This document shows positions 1 through 8,926 of a stretch of 64,000 bases of DNA, piece by piece. Position 1 is the stretch's first letter, and every line of letters starts with the position of its first letter. The position numbers and the translations under genes were made by a program. The stretch is from Ampullaceana balthica (Eukaryota > Mollusca > Gastropoda > Lymnaeidae), in NCBI GenBank assembly GCA_944989445.1, contig CALYLW010000213.1, positions 526,501-590,500 of the forward strand, read 5' to 3'. Below the pieces are notes generated by a model. That model worked only from the letters and a program-made list of their open reading frames with translations, was not told the DNA's origin and searched no databases.

Positions 1-95
1 ATTAACACTAGTAAATATTAACTCAAAGCCAATGTTTTCCCAACCATTATAAATCATATTTTATAAAATTTAAAATGTCACTTTTTAAGCTTTAA

Positions 96-120
96 GGGCT
101 ACAGCCCGGTACAATGCTAG
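96..120 (+). mobile_element. Possible Helitron 3' terminus
   Basis: A short GC hairpin (GGGCT at 96-100, AGCCC at 103-107) is followed about 10 bases later by CTAG and then T. This is the usual layout of a Helitron 3' end, in which a hairpin precedes a CTRR terminus inserted before T. No 5' TC end or helicase ORF was found, so the call is structural only. The 8-bp target duplication of the adjacent hAT-like element overlaps this terminus. Confidence 0.3.
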
Positions 121-121
121 T

Positions 122-710
122 CTATGGCGGATTAAGGGGGGGGGCTGAACGGGCTAAAGCCAGGGGCCCCCGATGATTTAGAGCCCCCAAACTTAGCATA
201 TTTTATAATAAATGTGGACAAATGTATACATGAATTGCTGAAAATATGATAATTTAATAAAATCTCATCTATTAAAATGATCTCTTTTCCCACATGATAG
301 TCTTAGCAGTCAAAAAAACGTGATTTGATATGCTCAATTACAGAAATTATTAAAGAATATTATATATATTTTTTAAATTGACAACCCTAAATGAGCTCTC
401 GTGGCCGAATGTGAAGCACGAAGGCTTATGGTGTTTGCGGTGGCGGGTTCGATCCCCGGGTGGGGTGTGAATTTTTTTTTCATGTGTTTTTTAATTTTAT
501 AAATTGTCTTTTACACTCAATTTTAGGATATCGGCAAAAAGTTAGTTCTTCGAAATCGGGTTTTTCATGAATAATCATTTTGGATGAATATTTACAAGTT
601 ACAGTCTTATATTAGCTGCTAGCAATCATTTTATCTATAGGTACACTGGCTGGATAGGGCCCCAGTTTAAATTGCAGCCAGGGGCCCCGTGCAGTCTTAA
701 TCCGCCCCTG
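122..710. mobile_element. Non-autonomous hAT-like transposon with 8-bp TSD
   Basis: The octamer ATGCTAGT at 114-121 is repeated exactly at 711-718. Between the copies the ends are inverted repeats: the right end read inward starts CAGGGGCGGATTAAG, the left end CTATGGCGGATTAAG, and similarity continues through a GGGGCCCC-rich block (about 160-175 against 640-690). Eight-base target duplications and a CAGGG terminus are typical of hAT elements. No transposase is present, so the 589-bp element would depend on a relative for movement. The left tip has several mismatches and the copy is probably inactive. Confidence 0.75.
393..480 (+). repeat. tRNA-like segment (SINE head) inside the hAT-like element
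   Basis: This segment has a box-A-like TGGCCGAATGTG at 402-413 and a box-B-like GGTTCGATCCC at 446-456, spaced as in a tRNA gene, followed by a T run at 472-480 that could terminate Pol III. Sequence around box B can form a T arm. The acceptor arms do not pair, so this is not a functional tRNA gene. A tRNA-derived SINE head or tRNA pseudogene is more likely. Confidence 0.55.
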
Positions 711-718
711 ATGCTAGT

Positions 719-1083
719 GTACCGTAAAATATATCTAGTGACAATAATGTCTTAATTGACGAGTGGCGATCATTAACCTTATTTAACTAATGAAATGTGT
801 GAAGACGCTCGTAAATTCCTACAGACTTGGTTACACCAAATATTTGCATATCATTTATAATAATCATAATAATAATGATAATTTGATGTTTTCTATAGCG
901 CAGCAAACAACTGGGCACATAGCGCTTTACAAAAAAAAAGTAATACAAATAATTATTACTTCATTCATTGTAAAACATTCATATCCTAAATACAACATAT
1001 AATGATATTACGATAGGCTTCGTTTATCATTTAGCTCCTACAGAATTGATCCTAGCTATCATTGATGAACAGATTGGGATATG
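719..1083. other. AT-rich intergenic stretch, no gene
   Basis: AT-rich sequence with short AAT/ATA runs and a segment near 890-945 that resembles dispersed repeat sequence ending in a GCGCTTT motif. I see no exon, RNA gene or clear element boundary. Confidence 0.4.
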
Positions 1084-1499
1084 GGGCCGTCCATAATGAC
1101 GTCACGCGATTTATGCTGATTTTTACCCCCTCCCCTCTCATCACACTTCATCACAAAAAACTTAGACCCCCTCCAATATGACGTCATAAAGCTTCCCCTC
1201 ACTAAAATCCGTATTTTATAATTAGAAATTAGTATGTTTACAATTATTTTTTGTCATCTAAGTATGTAATTAAAGTAAGGCTGCACTCTAATACAAAACA
1301 CGTGTGAAGACATTGAAAACGTGATAAACTAAATTGCAAGCAATCAAATATTTAAGTGGAACTTTTATTTAAAGGTGCGCGTTTTGATGTGACGTCACTT
1401 TTCTTACACATACCCCCACCCCCTCGTCACAGATCGTCACAAATGCGTGACCCCCCCCCCTTTTTTTTTAGGCGCGTGACGTCATTTATGGACAGCCCT
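1084..1499. mobile_element. Inverted-repeat DNA transposon (MITE), CRE-containing TIRs
   Basis: The left end reads GGGGCCGTCCATAATGACGT and the right end, reverse-complemented, AGGGCTGTCCATAAATGACG. Both continue into GTCACGCG, giving TIRs of about 27 bp, and both contain TGACGTCA. ATG occurs on both sides (1081-1083 and 1500-1502), a possible 3-bp target duplication that would suit PIF/Harbinger, but three bases can match by chance. There is no ORF of transposase length. The interior holds C-rich runs and further TGACGTCA motifs. Confidence 0.65.
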
Positions 1500-3336
1500 A
1501 TGTCATTCAAATTTGAAAACACATTTTTAGAACGTCACCTTTCTTCAAAAGGTTTATCAAATAAAGGGATTAGGTTTTTTTACACCATATTTTAAATAAA
1601 TTATTAATGAAACGACCCAAATTTGTATGACTTTTAATCAAGAATGCATAAACATTATTGTTAGCTTATTAGAGTTTTAAATTACTTTTTTTAAAATAAT
1701 CCTTAGGGTAACTGCTGAAATTATATTATTATTTTTTTTTAAATGGAACTTGAAATTTTTGGATCGTGAATATCGCAAAATTCATTTAACATCTTGGAGC
1801 GGAACGTTTCAACGTGAGTGCCATGGATCCCCGTTGATAGTGGAATTTTCACGGCCCGGTAACACGAGTGTCTGATACCGCTATGGACATTAGTACCATC
1901 ATAAAACTAACAATATTGGCGCAGGACCCTCTTGATGACATAATCCTTATAATCCGAGTCGCAGTCATCGCGACACTGGACCCAGAGAGCGCTCGTCTCG
2001 TTAAAATAAAATCCTAACTGCCCTCTCCATTCCCTCGGTGGACGACGTAACAATTTGATTGCGCCCCCCCCCCTTTTTATGCTGCTGACGATAAAACATG
2101 GCCACCGGAGATCTCGTGTTTTCACGGATGGGCGTGTGAGATAATTGGTCAAATAGTAGCCTCGTTGTGAAATTGCGCGACCCGGGCACAAGCTACCGCA
2201 AAGAAATTGTCCGAAATACGGAAGGGAAAAAAATGGAGGGGAGAAGGTGGGGGGGGGGAGGGATGGGGAATACGGAAATTGCTGACAACTGTTACAGGCG
2301 GCTCTACGAACCAGTCCATAGTCTCTATCCCTCTCCCCACAAAACAACCTTCCCTTCCTCTCTCCTCCCACCCATGGCTTGACGATTTACGGAGGGCTCA
2401 CTTTTCTCTTCTAGCATCAGGGGTTTAACCCCCCACCCCACAGAATTGTTTACATGGAATTCTAGAGTTTGACGGCCATCTCACCTGTCTCACCTGATAC
2501 AAGACATGCAGTTCAAGCCTCCCTCACCTCCCCACCCCAAAACAAGATGTCTTGCCCCAAACCACAGTGTATGTTTTAAATTTTAAAAAAAAGTGTACAA
2601 GACTAAAAATAAAATCCATCCTTCCTTCCATCGTTATACGTAGCTTTCTTTCTATAAACTTTCCACTCTGTGTCTACCATCCAATCCCTTCTTTTAACCG
2701 CGTCTTGTCTCTCCCTAACTGCCCTAACTTTAAACTTTTAAACTTTTAAACGCCCTAACCGGCCAAAACAGTTGGAATCACTCAGCGTTACCCGTTAACA
2801 TTCCCGTACATCAGCACCCCAACCATTATTTACCACCATCCCCGGCCGTCCCAGTTATGCACCCCACAACTTATGTCATGAGTACCCCAACCATTATTTA
2901 CCACCGTCACAGTTATGCACCCCACACCTAAAGCCAACAGCACCCCAGCACCCCCATCATTACCCACCAGCACCCCGAATGCCCCCCCCCAAATGATGAC
3001 GAAGACGCAGCTCATGCTACCAGCCACCACCAACCTCTTTGTTGAAATGGCGGCACCCCATCAGATGTTCCGTCAAGCGGCACTGACCACCCGGCGTGCA
3101 TGCCTGTCGGTTAGTTAGTCACTCACGTTCACCTTCCCTGGTCCAGCTATCCATTGCATCAATCCACCATCCACCTGCAAGATAAGGTCATGGAGTTCAT
3201 TGTGTGGGTTGCTGTAGTCTCTATGAGATAATTTATTGACATTTCATCCAGCCGTTTGTTTATTCAATTGTACTGAGCCTAAGTCGAAGTCAGCTGTACT
3301 GTCATTAGAATTCTGGTACACATTCGCCGAATTTAG
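1500..3336. other. Intergenic stretch with homopolymer runs and short duplications
   Basis: No gene was recognised. C and G runs occur at about 2066-2075 and 2250-2260. An imperfect direct duplication of roughly 60-75 bp lies at 2815-2935, with both copies containing ACCATTATTTACCACC and CAGTTATGCACCCCAC. Both strands have modest open frames (up to about 154 codons) made of low-complexity P/S/G-rich peptides, which I do not regard as genes. Confidence 0.45.
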
Positions 3337-3996
3337 ACATGTGAGTGGCAATGTTCCCTCTAAGGTATTTAGCCATGTGAGTGGCAATGTTCCCTCTAAG
3401 GTATTTAGCCATGTGAGTGGCAATGTTCCCTCTAAGGTATTTAGCCATGTGAGTGGCAATGTTCCCTCTAAGATATTTAGCCATGTCAGTGGCAATGTTC
3501 CCTCTAAGGTATTTAGCCATGTGAGTGGCAATGTTCCCTCTAAGTTATTTAGCCATGTGAATGGCAATGTTCCCTCTAAGGTATTTAGACATGTGAGTGG
3601 CAATGTTCCCTCTAATGTATTTAACCATGTGAATGGCAATGTTCCCTCTAAGGTATTTAGACATGTGAGTGGCAATGTTCCCTATAAGGTATTTAGACAT
3701 GTGAGTGGCAATGTTCCCGCTAAGGTATTTAGCCATGTGAGTGACAATGTTCCCTCTAAGGTATTTAGACATGTGAGTGGCAATGTTCCCTCTAAGGTAT
3801 TTAGACATGTGAGTGGCAATGTTCCCTCTAAGGTATTTAGACATGTGAGTGGCAATGTTCCCTCTAAGGTATTTAGACATGTGAGTGGCAATGTTCCCTC
3901 TAAGGTATTTAGACATGTGAGTGGCAATGTTCTCCCTAAGGTATTTAGACATTTGAGTGGCAATGTTCCCTCTAAGGTATTTAGACATATGAGGGG
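3337..3996 (+). repeat. 36-bp minisatellite, about 18 copies
   Basis: A 36-bp unit repeats from about 3337. Its core is CAATGTTCCCTCTAAGGT followed by ATTTAG(A/C)CATGTGAGTGG. Because 36 is 12 codons, the array is open in several frames on both strands. The core equals the left terminus of the small transposon that immediately follows at 3997, so the array probably arose by amplification of that terminus plus flank. Units differ by scattered substitutions (AACGG, AAGATA, CCCGC), which suggests moderate age. Confidence 0.9.
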
Positions 3997-4142
3997 CAAT
4001 GTTCCCTCTAAGGTTCGTGTACAAAGTAAGCACTCGTGTGCAAAGTTGTGCAGTATCCATTTTATGTGCAATATGTTACAAAATTTGCTGCACGGTAATT
4101 CTAAACTGCTGCACGGCGTAGGTCAGCTTAAATGGAAGATTG
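3997..4142 (+). mobile_element. Short hAT-like element, copy 1
   Basis: The element starts CAATGTTCCCTCTAAGGTTC and ends in a decayed inverted copy of the same terminus (CTTAAATGGAAGATTG, ending at 4142). A second copy of the family lies at 56241-56425 and shares the interior, including the GTGTGCAAAGTTG and AATTTGCTGC motifs. The terminus resembles the CAGTGTTCCCTCTAA end known from hAT-Tip100-type elements. At 146 bp it is non-autonomous. The left flank has become the 36-bp minisatellite, so no target duplication can be read. Confidence 0.6.
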
Positions 4143-5156
4143 GTCAGTAGCCAAAATAACACATTCCTAGAGCCATGGCTTTTTGTGCGAATAGATAAAT
4201 TCCGATATGCCAGTTCTAAAATCAAGTACACCGTGAGCAAATTTCTACAATCATATATATATTTACCCTAAATTATCTCTGACTCACTTTGGCCTAAAGC
4301 TAAGGGACATCACTCTGCTTTTTTTAAAAATTGAAAATATAGACTTAAAAATCATAATCATTTTGGTTTCCAGATTAACTTTAACCAAACAACGCACGAA
4401 ACTTTGATGCCAGCATTTGTGTTGTAAACAGTGCTGACTGACTCAAAGAGTTATTTTTTGGTGCAGTAATTTGGTGCGCTGATTTATAAAATTAGTTTTA
4501 AAATTGTGTTGTGATAAGCATTGTAAGAAAATTAAACATATATAATTTGCAATGTCACGTAGTGTCTGTTCGTGACGCTATGCGAGGTAACTCCCGATAA
4601 AAAATGAAAATATTGGAGTAAAAATGTTGCATTCGAGATTAACAAAATGTGTTTCTAGCCATAAAATATTTTGACGTGACGTCATTATTTGAGCTTTTAT
4701 TAATGTGTGAAGGGAACGAAGTAAAAAGAGCCATGTTTTATTTGATTAATATTATTATTATTTTTTTGTATTAAATGTCCTTTTTGTGTATGTGTCCATG
4801 TCAATGATACGTACGTAATTATAAATTTAATTTTCTATATTTATATATAACATTCGTTTTTCGCTTTATTAAATTTACAATTGGTTGTCGTTTGGTTGTC
4901 AAGTTTCGATGCGTTTTGAACTACAAAACCATTATTTATTACTGAAAATGAAATTTGCCAACTTATGCTTCAGTTTAGCGTTTGTTTTTCTTTTATAAAC
5001 TCTGAGATTGCATATTTGTATGTTTAAAAAAATAACATATTTAAAAATCGGACTCCTCCCCACAATAGTTTTTTTTTAAATTGCTATTTACATGTAATAT
5101 TTTAATGCGTATTAATAGACTAATTTGGAATTAAAGAATCTTTACTTTTAATATAG
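4143..5156. other. AT-rich intergenic stretch with a dispersed-repeat fragment
   Basis: No gene was seen. About 4440-4580 is similar, in reverse orientation, to 17757-17895: both contain GGTGCAGTAATTTGGTGCG (one as its complement) and a nearby GTGACGCTA motif. It is therefore one fragment of a dispersed family, other pieces of which lie at 6290-6680 and 17600-18052. Confidence 0.45.
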
Positions 5157-6063
5157 AACTGGAAGGGGTGCTGACTTGACAGTAAGGAAAACGTTTATTA
5201 GAATATCTAAAACGTGTATATTAAATTTTATATACGATTACCTGTTGATACTTTAATATTTTCTTTTATCCAGTGATTAACATATTACTTCAAAGGTTTC
5301 ATGCAAAATAAATAGTTCTTTGTTATTCATATTTGTAAATAGTTACAATTTTTTATTTACATGTTTTTGATAATGTAAAGGTAATAATGTATGGGCGTAT
5401 AAACTGACAAGTCATAATAGATCTTGAAAAGGTGCTGACTTGACAATAATAAAAACGTTTATGTGAATTACTGGCATTGGGAAAGAGGAAGACAGGTCGC
5501 TCATGTCTGCGATTTAAAGATGTCTGCCAAAGGGACATGAAAGCAGCCGTAATACACACAAGCGACTGGGAGTGTAAGGCAGAGGACCGATCTACGTGGC
5601 GCACAGTTGTCAAAGAGGGCGTCATAGTAGCCGAGGAGCGAAGGATGGAGGAGGCTACAGAAAGAAGAGCTAGGAGAAAGGCCAAAACATTTGGTAGCAC
5701 AGAATTCGTGTGTAAAAGCTGTGGTAAAGACTGTCACTCAAGGATAGGACTGCACAGCCACTCGAGGAAATACAAACCAACTCAACAGTGATGCACCATC
5801 GTCTCGCGAGACGGAAGGACGCCGATTATTATTATTATGTGAATTATTAACACGTTTATACTAAATTGTAAATATGATTAACAGTTGATAATTTAATCTT
5901 TTCTGTTATCCTGTGACAAACTTTGCTTACTACGTTTCATGCAAAATGAATAGTTCTTTATTATTAACATGTATAAAAACCACATTTTATTTTTTACATG
6001 TTTTGGTAATGTTGTGGTAATAATGAATGGACAAATGGGCGAATAAACTGACAAGTCATAATT
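5157..6063 (+). repeat. Diverged tandem duplication (~260 bp unit), second copy interrupted by a LINE tail
   Basis: Unit A spans about 5157-5419 and unit B about 5420-6063. Both carry GGTGCTGACTTGACA near the start, then AAAACGTTTAT, TTTCATGCAAAAT and AACTGACAAGTCATAAT, in the same order. Unit B is split by the LINE fragment at 5471-5835. The duplication therefore predates the LINE insertion. Confidence 0.75.
5471..5835 (+). mobile_element. 5'-truncated LINE 3' end with 11-bp TSD
   Basis: The target duplication TATGTGAATTA flanks the insert at 5460-5470 and 5836-5846. The insert encodes, ending at stop 5789-5791, the C-terminal tail of a non-LTR ORF2: a GKRKTGRSCLRFKDVCQRDM block, a basic ERRARRKAK segment, and a zinc-finger-like ending (C-x2-C, then GLHSHSRKY). 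A closely similar block (RGRPCLRFKDVCKKDM) occurs in the LINE at 24669-25498, so the two belong to related families. The 3' UTR has a perfect 14-bp palindrome CGTCTCGCGAGACG near 5800 and ends in (ATT)n. Upstream ORF2 is absent, so the copy is dead on arrival. Confidence 0.85.
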
Positions 6064-6640
6064 ATCAATGAAGCTTAAACTGCTTCAAATCACAGATGTG
6101 CTTGATGTGGATCACATTACAGTCACATAATTTATTTTTAACGCTCTGTGCTGTATTATTGGTGGACTCATAATTGGTGCGCACTATTCAATGCCGCAAG
6201 TTAACGTCCGGCTGACTCCTCAGCAATATTTGTTAATACTTCGAACTTCAAACTTCTTTGCTGTAGTATCACCTTATGCTGTGTGTAATTCACTATGCAT
6301 TTACTATTATCCTGATTATATCATTATTATTCATGCAAACTTATATAACGCGAAGCCTAAGCTTGGAGGTTTTCTCATATCACATGTATTCGTATATATA
6401 ATCAAAATATATACTCTGCTATGTCCGTTCGTAACGCTAGATTTTAGAAAGCGCACCGCTAAAAAAAAGCCTTTAAGAAAAATTTCAAAATTCAAAAAAA
6501 CACTATTTTCAAACGTCCGCATAAAATTGTTCAATATGGAAAATAGATTTAACTTTTCTCTCTTGGTCGCTACATTTTGTGATTATTTACTATGCGGCTT
6601 TCAAGCAAAAGGGACCATTACAAAAACTGAAATATATCCA
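6064..6640 (+). other. AT-rich dispersed-repeat body, no gene
   Basis: This stretch includes a 151-codon open frame (6191-6646) with no recognisable domain. Its 6420-6540 part resembles 17800-17890 (ATGTCCGT..CGTAACGCT followed by ATTTTAGAAAGC, and CATAAAATTGTTCAATATG). It therefore reads as a transposon-family segment, and I do not call a gene. Confidence 0.45.
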
Positions 6641-6680
6641 TTTTGAAAACTTCCGTCATTTTTGACGGGTAATACAATAG
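6641..6680 (+). mobile_element. Helitron-like 3' end, degraded
   Basis: The hairpin CCGTCA/TGACGG, then GGTAATACAATAG and T, is nearly the same as the end at 18012-18051 (CCGTCA/TGACGG, GTAATGCACTAG, T). The expected CTAG has become ATAG here. The family assignment rests on shared termini only. Confidence 0.35.
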
Positions 6681-7440
6681 TATTATATAAATACTTTGTG
6701 TACATTTCAGGAATATTTAGTATGTATCATACAAGGATAAGTTACTTGGGCTTTTGACCCAAAAAAGTGGGCGCCATAGGCGCCCTACAACCCCTATTAT
6801 AAAATAATTTTTGTTCATTTAAGGAAGTTTAATATTACGTATTTATCATACAAGGACAAGTTAGTTGGACTTTTGAAAAAGGTGGGCTTCTTAGGCGCCC
6901 TAAAAAAGTGGGCGCCGCAGGCGCCACGGCGCCGCAGCACTACCTAGTTAAGATATAATGCCAATAGCCAAAGTTATAAGCTTTGCCTATAACCTGATAC
7001 AAGGGGCCAAAATCAGACGTGTCTAAAGGTAAATTCAGCAATGCCAAAAATATTCAAAAGCCAAATTCAGCTTCGTTAATAGCCAACTTTAAATTAATAT
7101 CCATAACAACCAGTTGTTAATATCATAATTTCCAAAATACAAAATCACAAATGCAATATTCAAATTGAGATATGCCTATAATTAGAAATTCAGATATGCC
7201 AATAACAATTACAATTTGCATATACTATGACCCACCTAGCGTCTTTTGTGGCACATAACTCGATCCCTTAAAAAAGTGGGGATTAATTACATTCTCTTCC
7301 CAGTCAAGTTGGTCAAGTAATGTCCATTCATTTCATTAAAAGCAACCTTTTTATGTCTACCCATAATTTCAATGTGAACTCCCATTCTTTTTGGCTTTAG
7401 TGGAACCTCTCGGTTTAGGATTCAATTGTTAAACAATAAC
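6681..7440. other. AT-rich stretch with a GGCGCC-rich direct repeat
   Basis: An imperfect direct repeat occurs at about 6732-6790 and 6851-6905 (ACAAGGAYAAGTTASTTGG, then AAAAAGTGGGCGCC and further GGCGCC blocks). From 6950 to 7250 there are loosely repeated short phrases (GCCAATAGCC, ATATGCC). No coding or RNA gene was recognised. Confidence 0.45.
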
Positions 7441-8420
7441 AAAAACTTTTAAGACATGGCGCGACCCCCGGATGAGGAGTAAGAGAACCCTTGCACTCTG
7501 ACCCAAAGCTGCATCCCCCCAGGTGCGTGTTTCATCCACCTCACGCGAAATGGACTTGAACTCAGTCATTTAACCACCCGCTTTCGAGGCCGACAACTTA
7601 TGACGTCATGTCGGTTTGAAAGGACTCTGAGAAGCAAGCCGTATCGTAACAGTCGGAGACTCAATGTGCACAGACTCCAGACCAGATTCTGTCCCGCCTG
7701 ATTGAAATGTATTTAGATAGCCCCGTAACAAGCAGGACAATTGGATGGGACGGGGACCCCCCTCGGTGATGCCTGGGGCATAACAAGGGCGCGCTATCAT
7801 TTTAAGCGAAGGTGCAACGGCAATTTAAAAGCCGGCCGCCCCGTTGTTCCGTGAGATTTTCTAAACGGTTGGTGGAAAAGTATAATGGCCTAATAAAAAC
7901 TGTTACACCGCAAGGATGCCACATTGCCGGATCGCTCTTCCCCGCCCGTGGATCTTCAACGTACGGCTTGTGGGGGGTCGGGGCGGGCGGGGAATGGCGC
8001 ACGACATTATTACTACACCCTTCGGAGACGAGGGGACTGCTCAATTATATCAAAATTTAATTTTGTAGCCGTGGAATGGTCCAGTTCATTAAATCTGTGG
8101 TCAGAGTTCTTCAGCAGACGACGCCGCCGCTTGACCGCTAGCAAACGTTCATGTCTGTGTTGGAGCACCGTGACATTTTTGTTTAGGAAAACGTCAATTA
8201 CAAGTAAAGTAAACTAATAAAGAAAGTCAAAGGATTGCTGCGGATAACGTTTCTGATTGAATTTCCAATGCAATATTGATAGATAATCCCAAGTTGGAAA
8301 TTTTAGGCACAAAACATTCAGGATTTCTTTGCTCGTGTGGTGATCCTTAGAGTTCTTAAATTAAAATTTAAATTTTATCAAAAGGTTTTGTTTGCCATAA
8401 TTTCTAACAAGCATATTCAC
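7441..8420. other. GC-richer unique sequence, function unknown
   Basis: This is unusually GC- and CpG-containing for its neighbourhood (for example 7560-7620 and 7820-8010) and not visibly repetitive. Short open frames overlap on both strands (82-97 codons) but show no family match or splice structure I trust. It contains a TGACGTCA site near 7601. It could be a regulatory or conserved non-coding block, or an old element; sequence alone does not decide. Confidence 0.25.
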
Positions 8421-8434
8421 CATTCTATTATCGT

Positions 8435-8501
8435 TGGTGGGCCGGATGAAATTGCATCGCGGGCCGGATCCAGCTCGCGTGCCGTAGTTTGGCGACCCTT
8501 G
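8435..8501 (+). mobile_element. hAT right-terminus fragment
   Basis: GGGCCGG blocks lead into GCCGTAGTTTGGCGACCCTTG. This matches the right end of the hAT element at 47229-51647 (GGCCGTAGTTTGGAGACCCCTG) with few changes. No matching left end was found in the preceding kilobases, so it is a truncated relic. Confidence 0.55.
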
Positions 8502-8649
8502 GTCTAAAGTCTAAATTAAAAGGTCTTGTAATTTAAAATGTGTATTTAATCGTGAATTAAAAAAAAACAACACAATTTAATTTATTGTTTTAATTCAAAA
8601 AAATCTCTAAATTTATGTTCGAATATAACATTCTCTAATTTAATGTAAA

Positions 8650-8926
8650 ACAAAATACACTCAATTGGTGTGAAACAAAATACACTCAATTGGTGTGAAA
8701 CAATATACACTCAATTGGTGTGAAACAATATACACTCAATTGGTGTGAAACAATATACACTCAATTGGTGTGAAACAATATACACTCAATTGGTGTGAAA
8801 CAATATACACTCAATTGGTGTGAAACAATAAACACTCAATTGGTGTGAAACAATATACACTCAATTGGTGTGAAACAATATACACTCAATTGGTGTGAAA
8901 CAATATACACTCAATTGGTGTGAAAC
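8650..8926 (+). repeat. 25-bp minisatellite, ~11 copies
   Basis: The unit contains ATACACTCAATTGGTGTGAA plus ACAAT. Copies are nearly identical, differing only as CAATATAC, CAAAATAC and CAATAAAC, which suggests recent amplification or homogenisation. The flanks (8600-8650 and 8990-9090) hold single diverged relatives such as CTCAATTAATGTAAAA. Confidence 0.95.

Noticed and set aside
393..480. Functional tRNA gene
   Set aside because: Box A and B are present, but the acceptor stem does not pair and the segment lies inside a transposon.
1907..2371. 154-codon minus-strand frame
   Set aside because: Crosses G/C homopolymers, low-complexity peptide, overlapping frames on both strands, no domain.
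3236..4150. 304-codon frame with GNVPSKVF repeats
   Set aside because: It is produced by the 36-bp minisatellite and the adjacent transposon tip, and the antisense frames are equally open.
6191..6646. 151-codon plus-strand frame
   Set aside because: Parts recur at 17.8 kb as a dispersed repeat, so it is transposon-derived non-coding sequence.
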